The translations under genes and the position numbers were made by a program. From contig NZ_AOLN01000010.1 in NCBI RefSeq assembly GCF_000337815.1, positions 1-64,000 on the forward strand: a stretch of DNA of 64,000 nt. The letters are read 5' to 3'. How positions within the stretch are numbered: position 1 is the stretch's first letter; every line of letters begins with the position of its first letter. The notes under the pieces were generated by a model. The model made no database searches. It was given only the letters and a program-made list of their open reading frames with translations, and was not told where the DNA came from. The stretch is from Haloferax mucosum ATCC BAA-1512 (GTDB lineage Archaea; Halobacteriota; Halobacteria; Halobacteriales; Haloferacaceae). Below, one piece after another: positions 51,631 through 60,836 of this stretch.

Positions 51631-53865
51631 CTATTCCGACGAGGACTGCGGCGCGTCGATAGTCGGGCTATCGATTGCCCAGAACCCATCGGCGCTGGAA
51701 GCGGTCAGCCGCCACGCGACTGTCATGGTGCTTGCCTCGGCCGGAACCGACACGTCGAGGCTCTCGGTGCGGCTCGACGTATCGTCATCAGAGCCGTCGT
51801 ACCGGAGTCGTTCGGTCTGTGAACCGCCATCGAACGAAACGAACACCTGTGCAATCTGCCCACCGGTGCCGCGGTAGTGAGACCGGAATTCGACGGAGAC
51901 GGTCTCACGACCGGAGACGTCGAACGCCGAAGATTCGAGGGTCGTCTGGAACTCGAAGCCGTCGTCGATAGGGTTCCCACCGCTGTTCCATTTTTCCGGG
52001 TCGGCGACGGCAACCACGTCCCTCGCTCGAACGAAATTCTGCCGGCCGTCCAGGTTGCGACGCGCCCAGAACTCGTCCGAGACGAACGACCAACCGCGGT
52101 ACTCCGTGGTTCCGCGCTCCGCCATCTGCGAGGCGAAACCGACGCTCCATCCAGTCGGTGGCGTGCGCGTCCATCCAAGGACCGACGAGTCGATATCGAC
52201 TGTTTCAGCCGGCTTGAGCTGGTTTTTCAGGTCGTCGAAGGGGTCGTTGGAGGGCGTCCCCAAGACGATGCCGTCGAGGTCCCACCCCGGGGCGGGGGTG
52301 ACGCCAACGTGGTCGAGCGCTGTGTGCGCGATATCGACGGCTTCGGGTTGTCTCTCCGGGGTCTGTCCCGAGATACTGTCACCGATAGCGTACACAAACG
52401 ACGTTCGCTCTTGGATGGTGTTACCGCCGTGGCCGAAGCCTTCGAACCCGTGGTCGGTGGTGACGACGACGAGCCAGTCCTCTTCGCTCCGGGTCTCACG
52501 CGCCTCGATTGCGTCCAAGAGCGTTCCGAGCCACGCGTCGCTCTGTTCGATTGCCTCAATATAATCGTCGGAGCCGACGCTCTTCGTGTGTCCAACCATA
52601 TCAACCAACACCCAGTAGACGAAGAGCGCGTCTGGGTTCTGATTTCGAAGGCGGTCACGGGCGGTGGCGACGATTCGTTCACCACTGTCCCACCAACTCA
52701 GCGACGATTCGACCGGGGCTTTCACGTCGATTGCGTCGGAAAACGTCCCTTGCTCGCTCAGCGGGTCCCAGTCCATAATCGCAAACGTGCTCAGGTCAGG
52801 GTTTTCCCGCTCCATCAGCGTGAGGAAGTCCGGGTAGGTGTCGTACTGCTTGCCCTCGAAACTATTGTCGGTGACGCCGTGTTTGTCAGGCCAGACGCCC
52901 GTCGCAATCGTGGACCAGCCGGGACCGCTCGACGAGTCGGCGAGAGGCGGCCCGTACAGTTGCGACGGACCACCGATACCGTCTTCACGAATCCTGTCGA
53001 AGACCGGCGTATTCGCCTGTCGGAGTTTATCCCAGCGAACGCCGTCGAGTCCGAGTACGAGCACCTTCTCGTCGCTCGTCCCGTCCGGCGAGTCCGGTAG
53101 CTGAATCGGGTCTGGTCCCGGTTTCGGACCGCCGTCGAAAGGTTCGCTAGCCACTCGAACGACGTCAATCGCCCAGTACCAGTCGTTTCTGGCGTTCGAA
53201 AGTCGCCACTCGACGACCATCGTCTGCGCCCCGTCTGGAACGGAAACCTCGACGACCGGGTAGGCATTCCGCACGTCGTCGCCCCCGTTATCAGAGTCAG
53301 CCGCACCGTCGTAGTGGAGCACGGTCTGTTCGTCACCCGTATCGAACGAGACCACCACGTCTGCGGTCTGCCCGTCTTCTTGTCGGTAGTGGGACGCGAA
53401 TCCGAGATAAACAGACGCTTCGTCCGGTAGGTCGATAGACTTCGAGACGAGCGTACTGTCGAACGTGCCCTCACTGGCAGGAGAGTCCGTATCGTCCCAC
53501 TCGTCGGGGTCGGCGACGGCGAAGACGCTGTCGGCGCGCGTGAACTCGCTTCGACCCTGGCCCGCGGCGGCGGTCCAAAACGCATCGGTCGTGAAACTCC
53601 AGCCCTGCCACTCGGTCGTTCCCTGTGGCATGTCGGCCGCCAGCTCGACGGACCAGCCTTCCGGCGGTGTGTGGGTCCACCCTCGAACCGAGTCGTCGAT
53701 GTACTCGTCGGATGCGGGTTTGAGAGCGGACGCGAGTTCGTCGAAAGTCTCTTCGAAGAGATAGCTCCCGGTGTCTTGCGTTTCGGCGGTACTCAAGCCT
53801 GTGCTACCGAGCGAGCTAAGCGGGATGCCAGCCGCGAGCGCGGAGAGATACGATCTTCGTCGCAT
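51631..53865 (-). CDS. Tat-exported phosphodiesterase flanked by two beta modules
   Basis: 744 residues. Tat leader (RRRSYLSALAAGIPLSSLG). A beta-sandwich module (about 52-240, SVRGWTHTPPEGWSV) is followed by a type I phosphodiesterase/nucleotide pyrophosphatase domain of the alkaline phosphatase superfamily (about 265-540) and a second copy of the beta module (SSVLGWTRTPPTGWSV to the end). Metal and catalytic residues visible: Asp274 (LGLDGVRWD), Ser/Thr318-320 (PGWSTIATG), His329 (DKHGVTDN), VDMVGHT, TTDHGFEG. It probably cleaves extracellular phosphodiesters or phosphate esters. Monocistronic. Confidence 0.85.
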   Translation of the reverse strand: MRRRSYLSALAAGIPLSSLGSTGLSTAETQDTGSYLFEETFDELASALKPASDEYIDDSVRGWTHTPPEGWSVELAADMPQGTTEWQGWSFTTDAFWTAAAGQGRSEFTRADSVFAVADPDEWDDTDSPASEGTFDSTLVSKSIDLPDEASVYLGFASHYRQEDGQTADVVVSFDTGDEQTVLHYDGAADSDNGGDDVRNAYPVVEVSVPDGAQTMVVEWRLSNARNDWYWAIDVVRVASEPFDGGPKPGPDPIQLPDSPDGTSDEKVLVLGLDGVRWDKLRQANTPVFDRIREDGIGGPSQLYGPPLADSSSGPGWSTIATGVWPDKHGVTDNSFEGKQYDTYPDFLTLMERENPDLSTFAIMDWDPLSEQGTFSDAIDVKAPVESSLSWWDSGERIVATARDRLRNQNPDALFVYWVLVDMVGHTKSVGSDDYIEAIEQSDAWLGTLLDAIEARETRSEEDWLVVVTTDHGFEGFGHGGNTIQERTSFVYAIGDSISGQTPERQPEAVDIAHTALDHVGVTPAPGWDLDGIVLGTPSNDPFDDLKNQLKPAETVDIDSSVLGWTRTPPTGWSVGFASQMAERGTTEYRGWSFVSDEFWARRNLDGRQNFVRARDVVAVADPEKWNSGGNPIDDGFEFQTTLESSAFDVSGRETVSVEFRSHYRGTGGQIAQVFVSFDGGSQTERLRYDGSDDDTSSRTESLDVSVPAEASTMTVAWRLTASSADGFWAIDSPTIDAPQSSSE

Positions 53866-54088
53866 GCGCTTTGGACACTAAAGAGAACCGGGTTAGCACT
53901 TGGCTGGGTAATATACGGACCCAAATTGGATAACGAAGAGACATCTAACACGAAAATTCGAGGAACATAGTATCAGCAATGATACGTATTTCAGCACTAG
54001 TACTCGACGGATTTTATCGACCGACAGAGTCCGACCGACGACGAACAGTCCCGAAAGAATTACACTTTCGTAAACCTCGACTAGCATC

Positions 54089-55204
54089 GTGGTTTACGAG
54101 ACAGGTAACCGAACGGTCGATGACGCGGTCGCAACGATACTCGACGGCGGCGAACTCGACCGAACAGACGCGCTGGCGCTGATAGCGCAACCCGTTGCAG
54201 ACCTCGCGCCCGCCGCCGACGTCGTTCGGTCGTATTTCGGCGACGACACCGTAGACGCATGTAGCATCGTCAACGCGAAAGCCGGCAACTGCGCAGAAGA
54301 CTGCGGCTTTTGTGCGCAGTCGGTGCACTTCGACACCGGCATCGAAACCTACGGCTTTCTCGACCCCGAGGAGATTCTCGACGCGGCAAAGCGCGCCGAG
54401 CGCGACGGCGCACAGCGATTCGGAATCGTCGTCGCCGAGAAAGGCGTCAGCAAAAGAAAGCGCCCGGACGAGTGGGACGACGTTATCCGGGCGATTCGAC
54501 TCGTCCGCGACGAGACGGACGTGGAAGTAGACGCGAGCCTCGGCATCCTCACCCGAGAGGAGGCCGAAATTCTCGCTGACGAGGGAATCAACCACTACAA
54601 TCACAATATCGAAACCTCGCCTCGGTACTTTCCGAACGTCGTCTCGACGCACTCGTTCGACGACCGCGTGAAGACACTCGAACGCGCGAAATCGGTCGGG
54701 ATGGACCTCTGTGCCGGGGTCATCCTCGGGATGGGAGAGTCGCCGACCGACAGAGTCGATGCCGCGCTCGCCCTCCGCGACATCGGCATTTCGTCGCTTC
54801 CGGTAAACGTTCTGAACCCCGTTGCCGGAACGCCGCTCGGCGAGGAGATAGCATCCGAAATCACGACCGAGGAGATTATCAAAACCATCGCGGTCTACCG
54901 GATGCTCCACCCCGAGGTGCGCGTCAGACTCACTGGCGGACGAGAGGTGAACCTCGACGCAGACGAACAGCACCTCCCGTTCGAGGCCGGCGCGGACGGA
55001 ATTCTCACCGGCGACTACCTCACCACCGAGGGCCAGTCCCCCGGCGACGACATCGAGATTATCGAACGCGCAGGACTCGAACCGAACATGGAAGCAAACG
55101 AGTTCGACCCGGAGCGTGTCAAATCCGGACGAACAGACGAGGACTCGGCGGTCGAAACGGCCGCCGGGACCGCGGTAACCAACACACGCATAACTGAAGA
55201 CTAA
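54089..55204 (+). CDS. bioB: Biotin synthase
   Basis: 371 residues. Radical SAM enzyme with the 4Fe-4S motif CAEDCGFC (Cys68, Cys72, Cys75), the NAKAGNC and YNHNIETSPRYF segments and the substrate-binding VRLTGGREVNL. Inserts sulfur into dethiobiotin. The C-terminal ~50 residues are an acidic haloarchaeal extension. Translation starts at GTG 54089; no upstream Shine-Dalgarno, consistent with a leaderless mRNA. First gene of bioB-bioU-bioF-bioD. Confidence 0.95.
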   Translation: MVYETGNRTVDDAVATILDGGELDRTDALALIAQPVADLAPAADVVRSYFGDDTVDACSIVNAKAGNCAEDCGFCAQSVHFDTGIETYGFLDPEEILDAAKRAERDGAQRFGIVVAEKGVSKRKRPDEWDDVIRAIRLVRDETDVEVDASLGILTREEAEILADEGINHYNHNIETSPRYFPNVVSTHSFDDRVKTLERAKSVGMDLCAGVILGMGESPTDRVDAALALRDIGISSLPVNVLNPVAGTPLGEEIASEITTEEIIKTIAVYRMLHPEVRVRLTGGREVNLDADEQHLPFEAGADGILTGDYLTTEGQSPGDDIEIIERAGLEPNMEANEFDPERVKSGRTDEDSAVETAAGTAVTNTRITED

Positions 55205-55210
55205 GCTGAG

Positions 55211-56290
55211 ATGGACGACATCAACTTCGCAGTACTCGGAACAGGAGGTATCGGACGGCGAACGCTCGAAGTCAGCACCCACAAAGACGGACTGACGCCC
55301 GTCGCGGCCTGCGACCGACACGGCGTCGCCGTCAACCACGACGGACTCGACGTCGCAGAACTGCTCGATGCGACCGAAGGGAACATCGCTGGCGACGGGA
55401 CCGGTGACACCGACTCGGAAACCAGAGCGAACGACGACCGCGTAACCGACGGCGGGACGGCCGTCAAACAACACGGCGACGGCGCGGGAATCGTCGCCTC
55501 GACGCAGGGGACACCGACTGAGACCCCGATAGACGACATTATCGACGAAAGCGAGGATATCGACGCGGTGTTGCTCGCACTGCCGAACCTCGAACACGAC
55601 TTCATCCCGCGTATCGCAGAGCGGTTCGCTGACGCCGAGTTCGAAGGCGTGCTCATCGACGTGCTGAAACGCTCTCGCGTTATCGGCATGCTCGACGAAC
55701 GGGAGGCAACGCTCACCGACGCTGGAATCACGTTCGTCTGCGGTGCCGGGGCGACTCCCGGACTCCTCACCGGCGCGGCGGCGCTCGCCGCCCAATCGTT
55801 CGTCGAAGTCGAGGAAGTCGAGATTTGGTGGGGTGTCGGCCTCAAATCCGGCTACGAGGACAACCGCGGGACCGTCCGCGAGGACATCGCGCACCTCGAC
55901 GGCTACGACATCGAGACCGCCCGCGAGATGGACGAATCGGAAATCGAGGCGGTCATCGAAGCGCACGACGGCGTTCTCGAATTCGACGACATGGAACACG
56001 CCGACGACGTGCTTCTCGAACGCGCGGGCATCTGCGACGGTGACGACGTAACCGTCGGCGGAGTTCTCGATATTCGACAGGACGAAAAGCCGACTACGAC
56101 GACGGTCCGTGTAACCGGTCGAACGTTCGACGGTGAGCGCGGAACCAACACGTTCCAACTGGACGACGCGACCAGCATGGCCGCCAACGTCAACGGGCCG
56201 GCGTTGGGCTATCTGAAAGCCGCCGTCCGCCGAAACCGCGCCGGCGACTACGGCGTGTTCGGTCCGGCAGAACTGATGCCCGGCTTCTGA
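55211..56290 (+). CDS. bioU: BioU-like (S)-8-amino-7-oxononanoate carboxylating dehydrogenase
   Basis: 359 residues. Rossmann start FAVLGTGGIGRRTLE, an acidic insert (about 55-115) and a region AVLLALPNLEHDFIPRIAER then GVLIDVLKRSRVIGMLD, where Lys153 is placed like the catalytic suicide lysine of cyanobacterial BioU (Lys124). Then FVCGAGATPGLLTGAAALAA and VEIWWGVGLKSGYEDNRGTV. BioU converts 8-amino-7-oxononanoate to the carbamate of diaminononanoate, consuming its own lysine, and replaces BioA. The gene sits between bioB and bioF with no bioA in the window. Identification is by motif and context; a generic saccharopine-dehydrogenase-like protein is the alternative. Confidence 0.75.
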   Translation: MDDINFAVLGTGGIGRRTLEVSTHKDGLTPVAACDRHGVAVNHDGLDVAELLDATEGNIAGDGTGDTDSETRANDDRVTDGGTAVKQHGDGAGIVASTQGTPTETPIDDIIDESEDIDAVLLALPNLEHDFIPRIAERFADAEFEGVLIDVLKRSRVIGMLDEREATLTDAGITFVCGAGATPGLLTGAAALAAQSFVEVEEVEIWWGVGLKSGYEDNRGTVREDIAHLDGYDIETAREMDESEIEAVIEAHDGVLEFDDMEHADDVLLERAGICDGDDVTVGGVLDIRQDEKPTTTTVRVTGRTFDGERGTNTFQLDDATSMAANVNGPALGYLKAAVRRNRAGDYGVFGPAELMPGF

Positions 56291-56293
56291 AAC

Positions 56294-57493
56294 ATGGACT
56301 CGGATACGACGGAAACATCGACGCGAGACCACGGCTTCGACCTCGAAGCCGACCTCGAAACCCGGGAGCGGTACGGTCTGCGCCGGACGCTAGAACCCGC
56401 CGCCGACGTGAGCGCCCGAACCCGAATCGACAGCCGAGAGCGATACGTCTTCGCCGCGAACAACTACCTCGGACTGGCGACCGACCCGCGAGTCCAGCGG
56501 GCCGCGTCCGAGGCCGCTCGCGCGGTCGGAACCGGCTCGGGTGCGAGTCGGCTCATCACCGGCGACACCGAACTCCACCGCGAACTCGAAGACGACCTCG
56601 CGGCGGTGAAACACACCGACAGAACGCTCCTGTTCTCGTCGGGCTACGCCGCGAACGTCGGAACGATTGCGGCGCTCGACCCCGACGTGATTTTCTCGGA
56701 CGAACTCAACCACGCGAGCATCATCGACGGCTGTCGCCTCGCCGCCGCCGAAACGGTAGTCTACGACCACTGCGATGCGGCGTCGCTCGCGGTGAAACTC
56801 CGTAGTCGGTCGATGGACGCGGCCGACGACGAGCGCTGGCTCATCGTGACAGATACAGTCTTTAGCATGGACGGCGACGTCGCTCCGCTGGCGGCCATCT
56901 GCGACCTCGCGGCACAGTACGGCGCGTGGACGTTAGTCGATGAAGCGCACGCGACGGGCCTGTACGAAGACGGCGGCGGAATCGTCCAGCGCGACGGACT
57001 GAGCGACAGCATCGACGTGCAAGTTGGGACGCTCTCGAAGGCGCTGGCGAGTCAGGGCGGCTACGTCGCGGGGTCGGACACGCTCGTCGAGTATCTCGTC
57101 AATGAGGCCCGGTCGTTCGTCTTTTCGACGGGCTTGGCACCCCCCGCCGTCGGTGCGAGTCGCACGGCCTTGCAAATCGCCCGCGACGGAGCGCGGCGGG
57201 CGTCGCTATGGGAGAACGTCGAGACCCTTCGGGAGGGACTCGATTCGGTGGGCTATCGCGTCCTCGGAGAGACGAACGTCTTGCCGGTCCTACTCGGTGA
57301 GAGAGTGGATGCAATCGAACTCGACCGACGACTGCGAGAGCAGGATATCGTCGCGCCGGTGATTCGGCCGCCGACCGTCCCCGACGGGACGAGTCGCATC
57401 CGAGTCGCCCCGATGGCAACTCACTCCGACGCGGCTATCGAGCGGTGTCTATCAGCGTTCGAGACCGCCGGAAGAGATCTCGGGCTCATCTAA
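56294..57493 (+). CDS. bioF: 8-amino-7-oxononanoate synthase
   Basis: 399 residues. PLP-dependent alpha-oxoamine synthase: NNYLGLATDPRV, GSGASRLITGD, SGYAANVGTIAAL, substrate/PLP Asp-His pair in LVDEAHATGLYE and the Schiff-base lysine in VGTLSKALASQGGY. Condenses pimeloyl thioester with alanine. Separated from bioU by 3 bp, and bioD starts immediately after its stop, so the operon is tightly coupled. Confidence 0.92.
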   Translation: MDSDTTETSTRDHGFDLEADLETRERYGLRRTLEPAADVSARTRIDSRERYVFAANNYLGLATDPRVQRAASEAARAVGTGSGASRLITGDTELHRELEDDLAAVKHTDRTLLFSSGYAANVGTIAALDPDVIFSDELNHASIIDGCRLAAAETVVYDHCDAASLAVKLRSRSMDAADDERWLIVTDTVFSMDGDVAPLAAICDLAAQYGAWTLVDEAHATGLYEDGGGIVQRDGLSDSIDVQVGTLSKALASQGGYVAGSDTLVEYLVNEARSFVFSTGLAPPAVGASRTALQIARDGARRASLWENVETLREGLDSVGYRVLGETNVLPVLLGERVDAIELDRRLREQDIVAPVIRPPTVPDGTSRIRVAPMATHSDAAIERCLSAFETAGRDLGLI

Positions 57494-58240
57494 ATGGAGA
57501 CGATGGTTACTTCAAAACTCAACGTCGCGGTCGTCGGAACCGACACCGGCGTCGGAAAGACGGTCGTCACCGCTGGAGTCGTCGGGTGGCTTCGAGCGGC
57601 CGGGTACGACGCTCGCGCAGTCAAACCGGTGCAGACCGGACATCCGCCGGACGACGATGCTGGATTCGTCGCGGCGGCGTGCGGAACCCACGCGGCGGCA
57701 ACCTGCGGCCCGCGACTCGAACCAGCGCTCGCCCCCGCGGTCGCCGCCGACGTTGCCGACCGAACGCTCGAATATTCGGCGATTCGCGGGACGTGCGAGA
57801 CCGAGCGCGATCGGGACGGACCGTGCGTAATCGAAGGAATCGGCGGGCTTCGGGTGCCACTCGCCGACGGACAGGAAGTTATCGACTTGGTCGCCGACCT
57901 CGGCGTCCCGGCGATTCTCGTCGGCCGGTCCGGTCTCGGGACGCTGAATCACACCGCTCTCTCCGTGGCGGCGCTTCGTCGGCGAGGCGTCGCAGTCGCA
58001 GGAGTCGTGCTGAACCAGTACGAGGGGAGCACGACTGCCGAGCGAACGAACCCCGAGATTATCGAGGATATGACTGAGTGTCCAGTGTACGCGCTTTCAC
58101 CGGTCTCGATGGAGACCCCCGAAGACGTAGTCGCTGGCGTCCGCGAAGAGCTACCAGTCGAACAGTTGCTACAGACGGTCGCATCGGCAGAAGCGGACGG
58201 AAATGAGGTATCTAGGAACCCGACCGAATTCGAGAGCTAA
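57494..58240 (+). CDS. bioD: Dethiobiotin synthetase
   Basis: 248 residues. P-loop GTDTGVGKT, KPVQTGHPP substrate motif, EGIGGLRVPLADGQEV and ILVGRSGLGTLNHTALS. Normally uses diaminononanoate and CO2. If BioU supplies the already carboxylated intermediate, as in cyanobacteria, this enzyme performs ring closure with ATP only. The start follows the bioF stop without a gap; ATG 57503 is a possible alternative. Last gene of the operon. Confidence 0.92.
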   Translation: METMVTSKLNVAVVGTDTGVGKTVVTAGVVGWLRAAGYDARAVKPVQTGHPPDDDAGFVAAACGTHAAATCGPRLEPALAPAVAADVADRTLEYSAIRGTCETERDRDGPCVIEGIGGLRVPLADGQEVIDLVADLGVPAILVGRSGLGTLNHTALSVAALRRRGVAVAGVVLNQYEGSTTAERTNPEIIEDMTECPVYALSPVSMETPEDVVAGVREELPVEQLLQTVASAEADGNEVSRNPTEFES

Positions 58241-58651
58241 AACGTCCTCTCAGTACGCTATTTTCGGCGGGTCTACGACGGATGCGTGATTGGAGTTGGA
58301 GCTACCGCATCGATTCGCATCCGTAAGTAGTAACACAGGGGGATGTAACAATGTCCGAACTCGACCACCCCGTGTTGCAGGAACTCATCTGGAAATCGTT
58401 GCAACCAGCGTCCCGTGTCAGCGGAACGCATTCAATTCTATTCTTGCCAACATATTAATTCTGTCTATCTATTCTTTAGATTAGATATGTCTAAAGAAAT
58501 TATGAGTCGAGTATTTCATTCGGCGCTGGCGCACGGTGGACCACCACAACGAGGGAACCCCCAGCGTGCCGTCGTCGACTCGGCCGTCGGTAATTGGGGT
58601 TCCCGAGTTGCCACTCGATTGGAATAGTATTTTACTGACACCACCACATTT
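58241..58651. other. Gap with two very short frames
   Basis: Two short frames begin with ATG: 58351 (35 codons, MSELDHPVLQELIWKSLQP) and 58487 (46 codons, MSKEIMSRVFHSALAHGGPP). The first has a plausible protein-like beginning and may be the relic of a longer gene; neither can be assigned. The rest is AT-rich. Confidence 0.3.
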
Positions 58652-59494
58652 ATGCCATCATGGTCTGTCGATTCCGATATGGCAATTGGTAAAGCCCTCC
58701 AATCCGTTCCAGGCGCGCTGGCACGGAACCCCCTCATCGTTGCCCTGTTCGGCCTGTTGGGACTCCTCCAGTCCGCTCCGACCGTCACACAGCAAATAAA
58801 CCCGATTATCGGTATCACAGTGACTGGTGTATTCCTCCTTGGAATGCTTCTCGGACTGCCGTTCATCCACGGCGGCCTAATCAAAATGGCCGACGAAGCT
58901 CTCCGCGGAACGACCTCGTTGCGCACGTTCATCAGTGCGGGGAAGGAAAATTACGTCCCGCTATTGGTTGCTATGCTCGTCGTCTTCGGCGTGAACATCG
59001 TACTCGGAGTGGTCTTCTGGATCGCCGTCATGATGGGTCTCGGAGTCGGGTTCGCGGTCGGAAACGACGCCGGGCTAATCGTCGCGGGACTCATCGGTCT
59101 CGTCATCGGGCTCCTGTATCTGGTGTTCGTTTTCTTCATCCAGTTTTACTCGCAGGAGATCGTTCTCAACGACGCTAGCGCGCTCGGTAGTCTCAAACAG
59201 AGCGCGTCACTCGTCCGCGCACACCTTCTGAGCACGTTCGGATACATGGTGGTTGGCGGCATCGGCGGCGGCATACTCGGCGGTGCAGCGGGTGGAGCCG
59301 GCGCGCTGTTGCTCCCCGCACCAACGGCCGAAAGCCAGTCGTTTTCGACGGATATGCTCCTTGGAATGGGCGGCTACACCGTGATAATCGTGCTCTCGTC
59401 GATGCTTCTCGGAAGTCTGCTGACGGTGTTCTCGGTCGCGTTCTACCGCGAAATTCAGACGCCACAGCGTGGAAGTCAGCCGATGAGCACCTGA
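58652..59494 (+). CDS. Glycine-rich polytopic membrane protein
   Basis: 280 residues (or 271 from ATG 58679). Five or six membrane segments rich in Gly, Val and Leu (IVALFGLLGLLQ, IIGITVTGVFLLGMLLGLPF, PLLVAMLVVFGVNIVLGVVF, LIVAGLIGLVIGLLYLVFVF, IGGGILGGAAGGAGALLLP, VIIVLSSMLLGSLLTVF) typical of uncharacterised haloarchaeal DUF7847-like proteins. The conserved-looking QFYSQEIVLNDASALGSLKQ segment precedes the last helices. Function unknown; monocistronic. Confidence 0.72.
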   Translation: MPSWSVDSDMAIGKALQSVPGALARNPLIVALFGLLGLLQSAPTVTQQINPIIGITVTGVFLLGMLLGLPFIHGGLIKMADEALRGTTSLRTFISAGKENYVPLLVAMLVVFGVNIVLGVVFWIAVMMGLGVGFAVGNDAGLIVAGLIGLVIGLLYLVFVFFIQFYSQEIVLNDASALGSLKQSASLVRAHLLSTFGYMVVGGIGGGILGGAAGGAGALLLPAPTAESQSFSTDMLLGMGGYTVIIVLSSMLLGSLLTVFSVAFYREIQTPQRGSQPMST

Positions 59495-59656
59495 TAGGCC
59501 CGGTCTCGAATCGAACCCGAACCTGTTTTTTGACGCGTCCTGTTCTACGTCGCTGTGAGGAGTGGGGACGAGACCTGCGAGCGTCGCAGTGGCCATACAG
59601 TCGCACTGCGCCCACCAGCCGAACAATTCACAATAGAGCGTGCTTTCCGTACCAGT

Positions 59657-60151
59657 ATGCCCTCCCGAAGAACCATCCTCGGCGCACTCGGTGCGACTGC
59701 GGTGAGTAGTGTGGTTGGCTACCGGTGGCTCAACCGCGTGACGGGATACGTCCAAGAGAAATCAGTCGAAGTCAGGTACCGCGAAGACGACCGATGGCAC
59801 GGTGAATCGGTGATTACGGTTGCCCTCAATTTGTCGGCCGAGTCCGACCAACCAGATTTGCACTGGCTACACGACGACTGGGAAGACCGCTTCGAGACGC
59901 CACACACGCCCGTTGTTTCCGACACGCTTCACGAAGACCTCCAACGAGAATACGAAACCGTCCGGTATGTCGTCGGGGTGTGTAGTCCCGAATGGGAGAC
60001 AGACGAGGACCGAATCGGCTGTCGCAACGCGAACGTGAGTCGAGCGGACTTCAACCGCGTGCAGGCCCACGACCGCGTAAAGGCCTCGTACGACTCGTTG
60101 GGTCTCTCGATTCACGACGTCGAAGGAACGTGGTCGTTCGACGAACGCTAA
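59657..60151 (+). CDS. Exported hypothetical protein
   Basis: 164 residues from ATG 59657. Twin-arginine type N-terminus (PSRRTILGALGATAVSSVVG) and a soluble domain with an HWLHDDWEDRF segment and two cysteines (VGVCSPEWE, IGCRNANVSRADFNRVQAHD). No family recognised. The frame upstream to 59555 is unlikely to be coding because the Arg pair should lie near the N-terminus. Isolated gene; an IS6-derived element begins 180 bp downstream. Confidence 0.65.
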   Translation: MPSRRTILGALGATAVSSVVGYRWLNRVTGYVQEKSVEVRYREDDRWHGESVITVALNLSAESDQPDLHWLHDDWEDRFETPHTPVVSDTLHEDLQREYETVRYVVGVCSPEWETDEDRIGCRNANVSRADFNRVQAHDRVKASYDSLGLSIHDVEGTWSFDER

Positions 60152-60331
60152 AACGACCGGAGACGCTCTGTTTCCATTGACTTAGCGCAATCGAGTGAAT
60201 CGAACAGCAAAATAGCATCTAGCGAGGTGAGAAAACTAACAGAGCCACCATATGTTAGAGAAAATATATGAGGGAAGGATAAACAAGTTAAAGACGCATA
60301 TATTATAGATGTCTGAGATATAGAATTGCCC

Positions 60332-60778
60332 GGCACTGTCTAGTTAGGCCAACGTGAGAAGTGAGCAGGTCGTTGAGTGAATTGGTTAGAATGCTCACAG
60401 GACTGCTCAACGAGTGCGTTGCGACGGATTATGAAGAGACGTGGGAGCGTGAGCGGACGGCGACGTCCCAAACTCGCAGAGCGAGTTTGTGGGCTCGAAA
60501 GACGCTTGCGTCTTTCGAACGTGACGAGACGCAACGCGTCTCGTGCGCACACCAGAAATCGAAGATTTCTGGGGGCGTTCACGAGAGCGAAACCTCATCG
60601 AGAAGTGGTTTCAGACTCACATAATGCGAATCGACCACTCCCATAATTCGTGGGTGGGCAGTCATGCGAACGTCCGCGAGTGGTTCATACAATTTGCGCA
60701 ATACTATGATTTTCAAAGACCGTATCAAGCAACCGGTGGACGAACTCCGATCGAGGAGGTCACTAACTAGACAGTGCA
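60332..60778 (+). mobile_element. Internally deleted IS6-type element, left copy
   Basis: Ends are GGCACTGTCTAGTTAGGCC (60332) and CTAACTAGACAGTGC (to 60777). The terminal GGCACTGT is typical of IS6/IS26-family ends. The last 180 bp encode the C-terminal transposase part (RNLIEKWFQTHIMRIDHSHN, WVGSHANVREWFIQFAQYYD, FQRPYQATGGRTPIEEVTN). The N-terminal region keeps LSELVRMLTGLLNECVATD, but the catalytic core is missing and replaced by a hairpin cluster. Not mobile by itself; it could be mobilised in trans. Confidence 0.82.
60470..60572. repeat. Four consecutive perfect hairpins
   Basis: Within 103 bp lie AAACTCGC-aga-GCGAGTTT (60470-60488), an 11-bp stem TCGAAAGACGC/GCGTCTTTCGA with a TT loop (60495-60518), ACGAGACGC-aac-GCGTCTCGT (60524-60544) and CCAGAAATC-gaa-GATTTCTGG (60552-60572). 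All stems are perfect and loops are 2-3 nt. They fill the interior of the deleted IS element and are absent from the other two copies. Confidence 0.9.
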
Positions 60779-60836
60779 CTAACCGAATCGTTGCGGAAGC
60801 ACAGATATAACTGAGCCGCTCATATAGTCTCCTCGC

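Noticed and set aside
60361-60646. Two overlapping 87-89 codon frames at 60.4 kb as genes
   Set aside because: They are read through the deleted IS element and its hairpins; only the C-terminal transposase frame has protein-family character.
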